Below, piece after piece: positions 51,805-62,894 of a stretch of DNA of 64,000 bases. A model generated the notes under the pieces. The model did no database searches. It was given only the letters and a program-made list of their open reading frames with translations, and was not told where the DNA came from. A program made the position numbers and the translations under genes. Each line of letters begins with the position of its first letter. Position 1 is the first letter of the stretch. The stretch is from DATKFM01 sp046154965 (GTDB lineage: Bacteria; Pseudomonadota; Alphaproteobacteria; Dongiales; Dongiaceae): positions 37,717 to 101,716 of the forward strand of contig JBJXDY010000054.1 of NCBI GenBank assembly GCA_046154965.1. Reading direction: 5' to 3'.

Positions 51805-54651
51805 ATGACGCTCTCGTTGATCAAGGAAATCGACTACGGAACACCAGCGGCGCCGGACGGCCCCGCGGTGACCCTGGAGATCGACGGCTTCGCCGTCAGC
51901 GTCCCCGCCGGCACGTCGATCATGCGGGCGGCGATGGAAGCCGGCATCAAGGTGCCGAAGCTCTGCGCCACCGACAGCGTTGACGCCTTCGGCTCCTGCC
52001 GCCTCTGCCTGGTGGAGATCGAGGGCCGCAGGGGCACGCCCGCCTCCTGCACCACCCTGGTCGAGCCCGGCATGAAGGTGAAGACCCAGACGCCGCGCCT
52101 GGCCAATCTGCGCCGCGGCGTGATGGAGCTCTATATCTCCGACCATCCGCTGGACTGCCTGACCTGCGCCGCCAATGGCGATTGCGAATTGCAGGACATG
52201 GCCGGTGCGGTCGGCCTGCGTGAGGTGCGCTACGGCTATGACGGCGCTAACCATCTGAAATCCGAAAAGGACGAGTCCAACCCGTACTTCACCTTCGATC
52301 CCTCGAAATGCATCGTCTGCTCCCGCTGCGTGCGCGCCTGCGAGGAAGTGCAGGGCACCTTCGCCTTGACAATCGACAGCCGCGGCTTTGCCTCGACGGT
52401 GTCCGCGGGACAGACCGAGGATTTCATCGATTCCGAGTGCGTCTCCTGCGGCGCCTGCGTGCAGGCCTGCCCGACCGCCACGCTGATGGAGAAGTCCGTC
52501 ATCGAGCAGGGCCAAGCGGAGCACAGCGTCATCACCACCTGCGCCTATTGCGGCGTCGGCTGTGCCTTCAAGGCAGAGATGAAGGGCACCGAAGTCGTGC
52601 GCATGGTACCCTATAAGGACGGCAAGGCGAACCACGGCCATTCCTGCGTGAAGGGTCGCTTCGCCTGGGGCTATGCGACCCACAAGGACCGCGTCCTGAA
52701 GCCGATGATCCGCGCCAAGATCACTGACCCCTGGCGCGAGGTGACCTGGGACGAAGCGATCAAGCATACCGCGTCGGAGTTCCGCCGCATCCAGGCCAAG
52801 TATGGCCAGGCTTCCATCGGCGGCATCACCTCCTCGCGCTGCACCAACGAAGAGACCTACCTGGTGCAGAAGATGATCCGTGCCGCCTTCGGCAACAACA
52901 ATGTCGATACCTGCGCCCGCGTCTGCCATTCGCCGACGGGCTATGGCCTGAAGACCACCTTCGGCACCTCGGCCGGCACCCAGGATTTCGATTCCGTGCT
53001 GGAAGCTGACGTCATGCTGGTGATCGGCGCCAATCCGACCGACGCCCATCCGGTGTTCGCGTCCCGCATGAAAAAGCGCCTGCGCGACGGCGCCAAGCTG
53101 ATCGTCATCGATCCGCGCGCCATCGATCTGGTGCGCACGCCCCATGTCGAGGCGTCCTATCACCTGCCGCTGATGCCCGGCACCAATGTGGCAGTGATCA
53201 ACGCCCTGGCTCATGTGATCGTGACCGAGGGGCTGGTTGACGAGCCCTATGTCCGCGAGCGTTGCGAGCCCGGCGATTTCCAAGCCTGGCGCGACTTCGT
53301 TGCCCAAGAGCGCAATTCACCGGAGGCCACTGAAGCCGTCACTGGCGTTCCGGCCCAGGATCTCCGCGCCGCGGCCCGGCTCTATGCCGGCGCTGACAAT
53401 GCCGCGATCTATTACGGCCTCGGCGTCACCGAGCACAGTCAGGGTTCGACCATGGTCATGGGCATGGCCAATCTGGCGATGGCGACCGGCAATATCGGCC
53501 GCGTCGGCGTCGGCGTGAATCCGCTGCGCGGCCAGAACAATGTGCAGGGCGCCTGCGACATGGGCTCTTTCCCGCATGAATTCTCCGGCTACCGTCATGT
53601 GTCCGATGTCGCGACGCGCGACCTGTTCGAGAAGGCGTGGAACGTCGGTCTCCAGGGCGAGCCCGGCCTGCGCATCCCCAACATGCTCGATGCCGCGATC
53701 GACGGCACGTTCATGGGCCTCTATGTCCAGGGCGAGGACATCGCGCAGTCGGATCCGAACACGAAGCATGTGACCGCCGGGCTTGAGGCGATGGAGTGCG
53801 TCGTCGTGCAGGACCTGTTCCTGAACGAGACCGCGAAATACGCCCATGTCTTCCTGCCGGGCTCCTCATTCCTGGAGAAGGACGGCACCTTCACCAACGC
53901 CGAGCGCCGCATCAGCCTCGTGCGCAAGGCAAAGCCGCCGATGGCGGACCTCGCCGATTGGGAAGTGACGATGGCGCTGTCCAACGCCCTCGGCTATCCG
54001 ATGAATTACAAGCATCCGTCGGAGATCATGGACGAGATCGCGCGGCTGACGCCCACCTTCGCTGGCGTCAGCTTCGGCCGCATCGAAGAGCTGGGCAGCA
54101 TCCAGTGGCCCTGCAACGACAAGGCGCCCACCGGCACGCCGATCATGCATGTCGGCGGCTTTGTGCGCGGCAAGGGCAGGTTCATGATCACCGAGTTCGT
54201 GCCCACCGACGAGCGCACCTCCCAGCGCTTCCCGCTGATCCTCACCACCGGCCGAATTCTCTCCCAATACAATGTCGGCCAGCAGACGCGCCGGACCGAA
54301 AACACCGTCTGGCATGAGGAAGATGTGCTGGAGATCCATCCCTTCGACGCCGAGTATCGGGGCATCAACGATGGCGATCTGGTGGCGCTGACCAGCCGCG
54401 CCGGTGAAACGACATTGCGAGCGGTCGTCAGCGAGCGCATGCAGCCGGGCGTTGTCTACACCACGTTTCACTTCGCCGATACCGGCGCCAATGTGGTGAC
54501 GACCGAATACTCCGACTGGGCGACCAATTGTCCGGAGTACAAGGTGACCGCCGTGCAGGTGCGCCTGACCAACCGGCCGTCGGAGTGGCAGGAACGCTTC
54601 CGCGAGGACGACACGCGCCTGACCCGCATCGCCGCTGCGGCGGCAGAGTAG
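51805..54651 (+). CDS. fdsA: NAD-dependent formate dehydrogenase alpha (catalytic) subunit
   Basis: This 948-residue molybdenum enzyme oxidises formate to CO2. The NuoG-like N-terminal part binds a [2Fe-2S] cluster (FGSCRLCLVEIEG), a His/Cys cluster (HPLDCLTCAANGDC) and two [4Fe-4S] clusters (CIVCSRCVRACEE and CVSCGACVQACPT). CAYCGVGCAF starts the FdhF-like domain with its own [4Fe-4S]. The active site Cys374-His375 is in DTCARVCHSPTG, so this is a Cys, not a selenocysteine, enzyme. The bis-MGD cofactor domains fill the rest. GGAGA precedes the ATG. Confidence 0.96.
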   Translation: MTLSLIKEIDYGTPAAPDGPAVTLEIDGFAVSVPAGTSIMRAAMEAGIKVPKLCATDSVDAFGSCRLCLVEIEGRRGTPASCTTLVEPGMKVKTQTPRLANLRRGVMELYISDHPLDCLTCAANGDCELQDMAGAVGLREVRYGYDGANHLKSEKDESNPYFTFDPSKCIVCSRCVRACEEVQGTFALTIDSRGFASTVSAGQTEDFIDSECVSCGACVQACPTATLMEKSVIEQGQAEHSVITTCAYCGVGCAFKAEMKGTEVVRMVPYKDGKANHGHSCVKGRFAWGYATHKDRVLKPMIRAKITDPWREVTWDEAIKHTASEFRRIQAKYGQASIGGITSSRCTNEETYLVQKMIRAAFGNNNVDTCARVCHSPTGYGLKTTFGTSAGTQDFDSVLEADVMLVIGANPTDAHPVFASRMKKRLRDGAKLIVIDPRAIDLVRTPHVEASYHLPLMPGTNVAVINALAHVIVTEGLVDEPYVRERCEPGDFQAWRDFVAQERNSPEATEAVTGVPAQDLRAAARLYAGADNAAIYYGLGVTEHSQGSTMVMGMANLAMATGNIGRVGVGVNPLRGQNNVQGACDMGSFPHEFSGYRHVSDVATRDLFEKAWNVGLQGEPGLRIPNMLDAAIDGTFMGLYVQGEDIAQSDPNTKHVTAGLEAMECVVVQDLFLNETAKYAHVFLPGSSFLEKDGTFTNAERRISLVRKAKPPMADLADWEVTMALSNALGYPMNYKHPSEIMDEIARLTPTFAGVSFGRIEELGSIQWPCNDKAPTGTPIMHVGGFVRGKGRFMITEFVPTDERTSQRFPLILTTGRILSQYNVGQQTRRTENTVWHEEDVLEIHPFDAEYRGINDGDLVALTSRAGETTLRAVVSERMQPGVVYTTFHFADTGANVVTTEYSDWATNCPEYKVTAVQVRLTNRPSEWQERFREDDTRLTRIAAAAAE

Positions 54652-54673
54652 TGACGGCGAGGCCGGTTCCGCC

Positions 54674-55504
54674 ATGAGCGCCCCCGCGCGACCGGCGAGC
54701 ATCGCCAACGCCGCCCGTGTCCTGCGCAGCGGTGTCTCCGCGCCGATCACCGAGGTGATCGCCGAAGAGATGCCGGTGGCGCTGGTCTACAATAACATCA
54801 GCCACGCTGTCATGATGGCGACGCCGGCCGACCTCACTGATTTCGGCCTGGGCTTCAGCCTCAGCGAAGGCATCCTGTCCAAGCGGGACGAACTGATCGA
54901 CATCGCGACCGAGGAAACCGATGTCGGCATCGAGATCCGCATGGCGATTTCCCTGGAGCGGTTCAATTTGCTCAAGGACCGGCGGCGCAGCCTGACCGGC
55001 CGCACCGGCTGCGGCATCTGCGGCGTCGAGAGCCTGGAGCAGGCCATCCGCCCGGTGGCCGAGGTCACGGCGAAGACAGAGGTACCGATCAACTCGATCT
55101 ACAAGGCCCTGACCGATCTGCCGGGCCAGCAGCTCGTGAACAAGCTGACCCACGCGGTGCATGCCGCCGCCTGGGTGAACTGCGCCGGCGAGATTCAGAT
55201 CACCCGCGAGGATGTCGGCCGCCACAATGCGCTGGATAAGCTGATCGGCGCCATGGCCTGGAAAGATGTCGACGCCGCGCAGGGTTTTGCGGTGATCACC
55301 AGCCGCTGCAGTGTGGAAATGGTGCAGAAGGCGGCCGCCGCGCGGATCCCCGTGCTGGTGGCGATCTCTGCGCCGACGGCGCTGGCGCAGCGCATGGCTG
55401 ACAGCGCCGGCATTACCCTGGTGGCGCTGGCGCGGCTGGACAGCGTGCTCGTCGTCACCCATCCCGAGCGCATCACGGGAATACCCGGAGTCTCCGAACA
55501 ATGA
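54674..55504 (+). CDS. fdhD: Formate dehydrogenase sulfurtransferase FdhD
   Basis: This 276-residue cytosolic protein passes sulfur from a cysteine desulfurase to the bis-MGD cofactor before it enters FdsA. The CxxC sulfur-carrying motif is in RTGCGICGVESL (about residues 114-125). EDVGRHNALDKLIG and SRCSVEMVQKAA are family signatures. The start is 22 bp after the fdsA stop. Its own stop overlaps the fdsD start (ATGA). Confidence 0.95.
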   Translation: MSAPARPASIANAARVLRSGVSAPITEVIAEEMPVALVYNNISHAVMMATPADLTDFGLGFSLSEGILSKRDELIDIATEETDVGIEIRMAISLERFNLLKDRRRSLTGRTGCGICGVESLEQAIRPVAEVTAKTEVPINSIYKALTDLPGQQLVNKLTHAVHAAAWVNCAGEIQITREDVGRHNALDKLIGAMAWKDVDAAQGFAVITSRCSVEMVQKAAAARIPVLVAISAPTALAQRMADSAGITLVALARLDSVLVVTHPERITGIPGVSEQ

Positions 55505-55725
55505 AGGCCGAACGGCTGGTCCATATGGCGAATCAGATCGCCGATTTCTTCGGGTCCTATCCCCATGAGCAGGCGGTGGCCGGCGTGGCCGACCATCTGC
55601 ATAAATTCTGGGACCCGCGCATGCGCAAGCAGATCATCGAGTATGTGGGAACCGACGGCGCCGGCCTGCGCGACATCGCCTTGGCGGCCATCAAACAGCT
55701 GGCGGCTGAGAAAATGCCGAAGTAG
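55501..55725 (+). CDS. fdsD: Formate dehydrogenase delta subunit
   Basis: This 74-residue cytosolic protein shows the FdsD pattern, beginning MKAERLVHMANQIADFFGSYP and continuing DHLHKFWDPRMRKQI. FdsD is needed for stable, active NAD-dependent formate dehydrogenase and may help insert the cofactor with FdhD. It is the last gene of the operon, coupled to fdhD, and converges on the metal-sensor gene with 13 bp between stops. Confidence 0.93.
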   Translation: MKAERLVHMANQIADFFGSYPHEQAVAGVADHLHKFWDPRMRKQIIEYVGTDGAGLRDIALAAIKQLAAEKMPK

Positions 55726-55738
55726 CCGGCCGCGCGCC

Positions 55739-56236
55739 TCAGTTCGGGCGCTTCTCTTTCCATTTGTCACTTGGCTTCAGCAATTCGGCGATCCTTGCCC
55801 GCTGCGCCGGATCCAGTTGCGATGCCAGCTCCAGGATCATGTTCTGCGCGCTCATGTGCAATACGCCTTCTGCATTGCGCAGCCTCGACATCGCCGCTTC
55901 AACCTTGACACGATCGAACGGTTCCGCGGCGATGGCTTGCGAAAGAGCCAGCCTCGCGTCGAACATCGGCTGGAGATTGGCGTGGAATGTATCACGCCGG
56001 GTCTCGAGCATGCTCTCGAGAATATCCTGACCGCGCTCGTCCAGAACTCCCCGGAGCTGACGCGGATTGGGCATGCCTGTCAGGCGCGGGCCATAGGGCG
56101 GGCCGAACCCAAGCAGTCCGCCCATCCGGCCATGGCCGGAGATGGCCGATACGGCGATGGCGCCGACGAAAAACAGATTCACCGCCAAGGAAATGACCAG
56201 CAGAAGCCGCAGCCGCCGCGACCAGGTTTCGCTCAT
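55739..56236 (-). CDS. Periplasmic heavy-metal-sensor/CpxP-like protein
   Basis: The protein has 165 residues. A single N-terminal span (LLLVISLAVNLFFVGAIAVSA) anchors a helical periplasmic domain with the repeated Gln/Leu/Met-rich helix pattern of the Metal_resist (CnrX/ZraP/CpxP-like) family (LESMLETRRDTFHANLQPMFDARLA split over a helix). Few His or Cys are present, so metal binding is uncertain. It is 3 bp after the anti-sigma gene and last in a sigma/anti-sigma/sensor operon, a common alphaproteobacterial arrangement for envelope or metal stress. Confidence 0.85.
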   Translation of the reverse strand: MSETWSRRLRLLLVISLAVNLFFVGAIAVSAISGHGRMGGLLGFGPPYGPRLTGMPNPRQLRGVLDERGQDILESMLETRRDTFHANLQPMFDARLALSQAIAAEPFDRVKVEAAMSRLRNAEGVLHMSAQNMILELASQLDPAQRARIAELLKPSDKWKEKRPN

Positions 56237-56239
56237 GTT

Positions 56240-56683
56240 TTAGTACTCCGCGTAGGCGCCGTCATAGACGGCGAGCTGAACCAGATCGGTGTTCGCATCG
56301 GTGGTGATGTCTTCGCTGAAATAGCCGGCGAACAGGCCCAGAAGCAGCGACGCGAACAGCAGCGGCCGCACAGCAGGCAGGGCGCCGAACTCGCCCAAGA
56401 GATCGCGCAGGGCCTGCCACCGGTTGCCGCGGCCGGAGCGATTGCCTTGCGGCATCCCCGCAAGCACGGCGGCGCGCAGCGCCGGGCTGGGTGCAAGGGC
56501 GGGCACCGCATCGAGGAGGGTGTCGAGCGGTTCTGCTTCCGCCAGCGCTGCGCGCGCCTCGGGCGACCGGGCCAGCAAGGCTTCGGCCGCAGCTCGTTCC
56601 GCTGCGGGCCACTTGACGGGCTTGCCGCCATAAGCGGCGATCAAGGCCCGCAACCGTTCCAGAGGCATGGTTTCTCTCATCAT
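56240..56683 (-). CDS. Membrane anti-sigma-factor-like protein
   Basis: The protein has 147 residues. A cytosolic N-terminal region (about 1-95) is rich in Ala/Glu helices (AERAAAEALLARSPEARAALAEAE). One span follows (PLLFASLLLGLFAGYF) and then a short periplasmic tail. Its start overlaps the sigma-factor stop (ATGA), which ensures matched amounts. It lacks a clear zinc-binding anti-sigma motif, so the call relies on layout and position. MPLERL at 56668 is an alternative start. Confidence 0.78.
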   Translation of the reverse strand: MMRETMPLERLRALIAAYGGKPVKWPAAERAAAEALLARSPEARAALAEAEPLDTLLDAVPALAPSPALRAAVLAGMPQGNRSGRGNRWQALRDLLGEFGALPAVRPLLFASLLLGLFAGYFSEDITTDANTDLVQLAVYDGAYAEY

Positions 56684-57291
56684 GTCGATCCCGTCAGATC
56701 GGGCCTTTCCTCAAGCAACAAGTCTCGCAGTCGCCGGCGGCCGCGCGACAACAAGGATTCCAGCGCCTCGATGCTTAGCTCCAGTACCGCCGCGGCCTCG
56801 ATGTTGCCCAGCTCCTGAAAGTGGCAGAGCAGGATCGCTTCCCGCTGCCGCTCGGGAAGCAATGCCAAAGCCGCCTGCACCCGGGCGACGATGGCGGTTT
56901 CCTGCAGCCCGGCATCGGGCAGAGGCGCGTCGCTCGCCATATCGCCAACCGCATCCAACCCGGTTTCGCGCCGCCGCCGCAACCGGTCGGTGCAGAGGTT
57001 CAAGGTCACGCGATGCAGCCATGTGCTGAATTTCGCCTCGCCGCTGCGCCATTTCGGCGCCTGCTGCCAAACCCGCAAGAAGACTTCCTGCGCCACATCC
57101 TCGGCATCGGTTCGGTTGCCCAGCATATGTCCGGCCAGCGCCGTGACGCGGCGGAGGTGCCGGTCGACCAGTAACGCGCAGGCGGCCCCGTCGCCGGCGC
57201 CGATCCGGCGCAGGACTTCCAGATCCGGATCGCCGGACTCCGTTTCGGGCCTGTCCCGGTCCGCCAAGCGCCGATCCACCCCCTGCAACAC
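56680..57291 (-). CDS. ECF-type RNA polymerase sigma factor
   Basis: This 203-residue sigma-70 family protein has region 2 (TDAEDVAQEVFLRVWQQAPKW and FSTWLHRVTLNLCTDRLRRRRE, about 65-115). Region 4 is ALALLPERQREAILLCHFQELGNIEAAAVLELSIEALESLLSRGRRRLRDLL in short pieces (about 140-190). The start is GTG or one of the next few codons (TTG, GTG). It is followed by its probable anti-sigma factor and a metal-sensor-like protein. The EF-hand gene upstream and the divergent efflux operon are candidate targets. Confidence 0.92.
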   Translation of the reverse strand: MLQGVDRRLADRDRPETESGDPDLEVLRRIGAGDGAACALLVDRHLRRVTALAGHMLGNRTDAEDVAQEVFLRVWQQAPKWRSGEAKFSTWLHRVTLNLCTDRLRRRRETGLDAVGDMASDAPLPDAGLQETAIVARVQAALALLPERQREAILLCHFQELGNIEAAAVLELSIEALESLLSRGRRRLRDLLLEERPDLTGST

Positions 57292-57347
57292 GGGGCGGCC
57301 GACACCCGTTGGTGCCGGCCATCCCGCAGTTTGACCCGGGGCCGAGT

Positions 57348-57830
57348 CTACTGCTGATGCCGCATTCCGTCATGTGGTCCCATTGGGGGTCGAAGCTCCC
57401 GCGGATCGATTGTGCCGTTGCCATCGTCATCCAGCCGCGCCAGGCGCCAGGATTGGGCCGCCTGGTACTCCTGTACGGAGACCGTGCCATTGCCGTCCTT
57501 GTCCATCGCCTTGATCTCGTTGGCGAGGCGCTGCAAACGCTGCTTCTCGCGATAAGCGACGACTTCCTCCGCGGTGATGGCGCCGTCCTTGTTGGAGTCG
57601 ATTTCCGCGGCTTGAGCAGCAGTCGCCGTCTCGATCTCGCTACGGGTGATGGAGCCGTTGTTATCCGCATCCATCGGTTCCAGCATCATTTCCATCCAGC
57701 GCGCGCCATGGCCGCGGTGACCTTCACCGTGCCGCGCCTGTGCCGCATAGGCCGCCGCGCCGACGCCGCCCGCGACCAGCAGGACAGCCGCGCCGGATAG
57801 AGCCAACTTCTTCACTGAAATTTTCGCCAT
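57348..57830 (-). CDS. Exported EF-hand calcium-binding protein
   Basis: This 160-residue protein has a signal peptide (KLALSGAAVLLVAGGVGAAAYA, about 8-29). After a His/Gly-rich linker come four EF-hand loops: DADNNGSITRSE, DSNKDGAITAEE, DKDGNGTVSVQE and DDDGNGTIDPRE. All have good calcium ligands. It probably senses or buffers calcium in the periplasm. Only 57 bp separate it from the sigma factor gene on the same strand. The much longer open frame that extends upstream to 58907 is a shadow of the divergent macA gene; ATG 57830 is the sensible start. Confidence 0.9.
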   Translation of the reverse strand: MAKISVKKLALSGAAVLLVAGGVGAAAYAAQARHGEGHRGHGARWMEMMLEPMDADNNGSITRSEIETATAAQAAEIDSNKDGAITAEEVVAYREKQRLQRLANEIKAMDKDGNGTVSVQEYQAAQSWRLARLDDDGNGTIDPRELRPPMGPHDGMRHQQ

Positions 57831-57971
57831 GTTCAGGTCCTTTTCGTGGGGGATATGCGGTATCAAACGCTGGACGACCCAAATTCCGTCGCGGCGACGG
57901 ATTCGCCGGCTTTGGCCGTTAAACAGCAATGTTAAGGGCCATTCCGGCCGCAGAATCGGGAAATCCTGCCC

Positions 57972-59179
57972 ATGCTGCTTGATATTGAAACTGCTGCCGA
58001 AACCGACCTTCCGGCCCGCCGGCGGCGGAAGCGCTGGCTGCTGGCCGTGGCGGTCCTCCTGGCGGCAGCGGCCATTGCCGCCGGAATCTATGGCTGGCGA
58101 CAATGGCAGGCGACCGGCCAGCCGGAGATCCGTACCGCCGAGGTCGCGCTTGGCGACATCGAGAAATCGGTGACCGCGCTCGGCACCCTGCAGCCGAAAG
58201 ACTATGTGGATGTGGGTGCCCAGGTTTCCGGGCAGCTCGACACCGTTCATGTGGAGATCGGCGATATCGTCAGGAAGGATCAGCTTCTGGCGGAAATCGA
58301 TCCCACCGTCATCGAATCCCGGGTGAGAACCGACAAGGCCAACCTGGACAATCTGCAGGCGCAATTCGCCCAACAGCAGGCCGAACTGAAGCTGGCGCGG
58401 CTGCAGCTCAAGCGCAACCAGGCGCTCTACAAATCCAGGGCGATCAGCCAGGATGCGCTGCAGACCACCGAAACCCTGGTCGCCGTGGGTGAGGCCAAGG
58501 CCGATGCGCTTTCCGCGCAGATCGCCGCGGCGCAAGCCATTTATGATGGCGAGATCGCCAATCTCGGCTACACCAAGATCTACGCGCCGATGGCCGGCAC
58601 CATCGTCTCCCAGACCGCGCTTGAAGGTCAGACGCTGAATGCCAACCAGACGGCGCCGACCATCCTCCGCGTCGCCGATCTGCAGACAATGACCGTCAAG
58701 GCCCAGGTCGCCGAGGCGGATGTGGTCAAGCTGACGCCTGGAATGCAGGTCTATTTCACCACGCTCGGCCTGCCGGAGCGGCGCTGGCGCGCGACCGTGC
58801 GGCAAATCCTGCCGACGCCGGAAACCGTCAACGACGTGATCCTCTACAACGTGCTGATCGACGTCGACAACGAAGACGGCGTGCTGATGACCAGCATGAC
58901 GGCGCAACTATTCTTCGTGCTGGACGAGGCCAAGCAGGTGCCGCTCATCCCCATCGCCGCCCTCGGCAAGAAGCAGCCGGGTAGCAGCGACGAGTACCTC
59001 GTGCGGGTCATGACTGGGAATGGACCGGAAGCACGCGCGGTCAAGGTTGGCCTGATGGACCGCAAATCGGTACAGATCGTCGACGGACTCGCCATCGGCG
59101 ATCGCGTGATCATCGAGACGCCGGCCAACAGCACGAACGGCTCGGACAGCAGCCGGCCGTTCGGCATGGGATTCCGTTT

Positions 59180-59183
<4 letters not shown>
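57972..59183 (+). CDS. macA: MacA-like periplasmic adaptor (membrane fusion protein)
   Basis: This 403-residue adaptor has one N-terminal span (WLLAVAVLLAAAAIAAGIYGW). A barrel-sandwich lipoyl-like part is split around a coiled-coil hairpin (about 115-195, RVRTDKANLDNLQAQFAQQQAELKLA in part). The start of the lipoyl half is VALGDIEKSVTALGTLQPKDYVDVGAQVSGQL. A beta-barrel and a membrane-proximal domain follow. It bridges MacB and the outer-membrane channel encoded next. Its stop overlaps the macB start (GTGA). The operon is divergent from the EF-hand/sigma group by about 140 bp. Confidence 0.92.
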
Positions 59184-61138
<1,955 letters not shown>

Positions 61139-61148
61139 CTTCAAGATC

Positions 61149-62546
61149 ATGCGATTTTCAAAGCTTGTCTCCAGCCTTGTCCTGGTGTCGCTGCTCGGCG
61201 CCTGCTCCATGGTGCCCGACTATCAACGCCCAGTCGCACCGACGCCGAAAGCATGGCCCGCAGCGGCCGTTGCGGGTCCGGCGGCTCAGCCCGTCGCCGC
61301 CGGCTGGTGGCAGCGCTTCGGCAGCCGGGAGCTGGATGGGCTGATCACCGAGGCTGTGACCGCGAACCAGGATCTCGCCGCGGCAGTGGCCCGCATCGAC
61401 CAGGCGCGGGCCAACGCACGGGTCGCCGGCGCTCCGCTGTTGCCGACAGTCGAGGGGTCCGGTTCCGGCTCGCGCCGCTACAACGATATCGACACAGTTA
61501 CCCAACGGAGCACGAGTTATCAGAGCGTGATCACCACCAGTTACGAGATCGACATCTGGGGCAAGAACGCCGCGGGCCTGCAGGCAGCCGATGCCGCCGT
61601 CGTCGCCAATATCTACGACCGTGACGCTATCCTGCTGGTGCTGCAGACCGACGTGGCGACGGCCTATTTCAGTATCCTGGCGCTTCGGGATCGGCTGGTG
61701 ATCGCCCGCAACAACCTATTTGCCGCCCAGGAATTGCTGCGTCTGGTGGCGGTGCAGTTCGAGCAGGGTGCCGCCAGCGCGCTGGACGTGGCGCGGCAGA
61801 AGACCGCTGTGGCCAGCTTCGAAGCTCAGATCCCGCAGCTCCAGCAGCAGATCCTCGCGGCCCAGACCGCGCTGGCGATCCTGCTCGGTCGTGCACCGGG
61901 CGCCAACATCGTCGCCGCCCCGACGCTGCAGTCGCTGGCGCTGCCGGCGATCGCGCCGGGCCAGCCCTCCAGCCTGCTGGAGCGACGGCCCGACATCGGC
62001 CGCACGGAAGCCAACCTCAAGAGCGCCGATGCCGATATTGGCGCCGCCCGCGCCGCCTTCTATCCCAGTATCACGCTGTCGGCCTCCGCCGGTATCGAAG
62101 GCGTGGCCAGCGGCGGCGCCAGTGCCCTGGCCTCGCTGGTGGCCGGGCTGGTGCAGCCGATCTTCACTGCCGGGCGACTGGAGGGCGAGCTGGACCGCAC
62201 CAAGGCGCGCCGCGTCGAGCTGGCCGCCAACTACCGCCAGGCCGTGCTTACCGCCTTTAAGGAAACCATCGACGCGCTGAGCGCTGTGAACACCAGCGAA
62301 GCGCGGTTCGGCCTGTTGCGTAGCGCCGCGGAGTCGGCGCAGGAAGCCTATCGCCTGGCGGATCTAAACTACCGCAGCGGCGCCGCTGATTTCCTGACCG
62401 TACTCGACGCCCAGCGAACCCTGCTTGCCAGCCAGGACAGCGTCGTCCAGGGGGAGCTCGACCGCTATACAGCCGCCGCCAGCCTGTTCAAGGCCCTGGG
62501 GGGCGGCTGGCAGCAGTCGCAAATCGCTTCCGCCGCGACTCCCTAG
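61149..62546 (+). CDS. Outer-membrane efflux lipoprotein (NodT/OprM family)
   Basis: This 465-residue outer-membrane channel begins with a lipoprotein signal peptide ending in LLGAC, so Cys20 or so is the lipidation site. Two repeats of the TolC-type fold are visible (LAAAVARIDQARANARVAGAPLLPTVEG in part and IGRTEANLKSADADIGAARAAFYPSITLSA in part). The C-terminal NYRSGAADFLTVLDAQRTLL is typical. It completes the MacA-MacB-channel tripartite efflux operon, starting 10 bp after macB. Confidence 0.93.
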   Translation: MRFSKLVSSLVLVSLLGACSMVPDYQRPVAPTPKAWPAAAVAGPAAQPVAAGWWQRFGSRELDGLITEAVTANQDLAAAVARIDQARANARVAGAPLLPTVEGSGSGSRRYNDIDTVTQRSTSYQSVITTSYEIDIWGKNAAGLQAADAAVVANIYDRDAILLVLQTDVATAYFSILALRDRLVIARNNLFAAQELLRLVAVQFEQGAASALDVARQKTAVASFEAQIPQLQQQILAAQTALAILLGRAPGANIVAAPTLQSLALPAIAPGQPSSLLERRPDIGRTEANLKSADADIGAARAAFYPSITLSASAGIEGVASGGASALASLVAGLVQPIFTAGRLEGELDRTKARRVELAANYRQAVLTAFKETIDALSAVNTSEARFGLLRSAAESAQEAYRLADLNYRSGAADFLTVLDAQRTLLASQDSVVQGELDRYTAAASLFKALGGGWQQSQIASAATP

Positions 62547-62894
62547 GATCTACCTTCACGCCACGTCCGCCGCGACCGTCCGTCACACTTTTTCTGCAAC
62601 GGGCTCAAGCGATTAAATACTTGTTAACCGTAATCCGGCAGGTTTAGAAACAGGCCTTAACACTATGCTTGCGGTCGGGCAGGGCCGAGGGCGCGTGAAT
62701 GATAAAAGAAAACAATATCAAGGCGTTACGACGGAACGGCGCGTTTGCCGCTCCGGTTCTGGGTCTGTCGCACCCCGGATTCCAGGCGGAACGGCGCGGC
62801 GCCACACGCTTCCCTGAAAGTCCGGCATCGGACTTTCGGGAATCTCCGAGCCGGTGCGTCGCGTCTTTCCAGGGGAATTCTGAGCACTAAAGCC
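62547..62894. other. 348-bp region upstream of leuA with a leader hairpin
   Basis: The segment holds a weak promoter-like AT-rich patch (TTGTTA near 62622) and a 63-codon plus-strand frame from 62699 with no Leu-rich run. It also holds a hairpin: GAAAGTCC (62816-62823) with GGACTTTC (62830-62837), extended by TCCC/GGGA after one mismatch. No T-run follows, so it is not a simple terminator; it may be a leader structure or an intergenic palindromic repeat. Confidence 0.5.

Noticed and set aside
50233..53307. Minus-strand open frame of over 1000 codons
   Set aside because: It is the antisense of fdsB and fdsA, which have full sets of family motifs; its His/Asp/Ala/Gly/Arg-rich composition is typical of GC-rich shadows.
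57831..58907. Long minus-strand extension of the EF-hand frame across macA
   Set aside because: Composition is that of an antisense shadow of macA, and the EF-hand protein has its own ATG with a signal peptide at 57830.
62699..62890. Possible leu leader peptide
   Set aside because: The 63-codon frame has few Leu codons and no downstream terminator/antiterminator pair, so classical attenuation is not supported.
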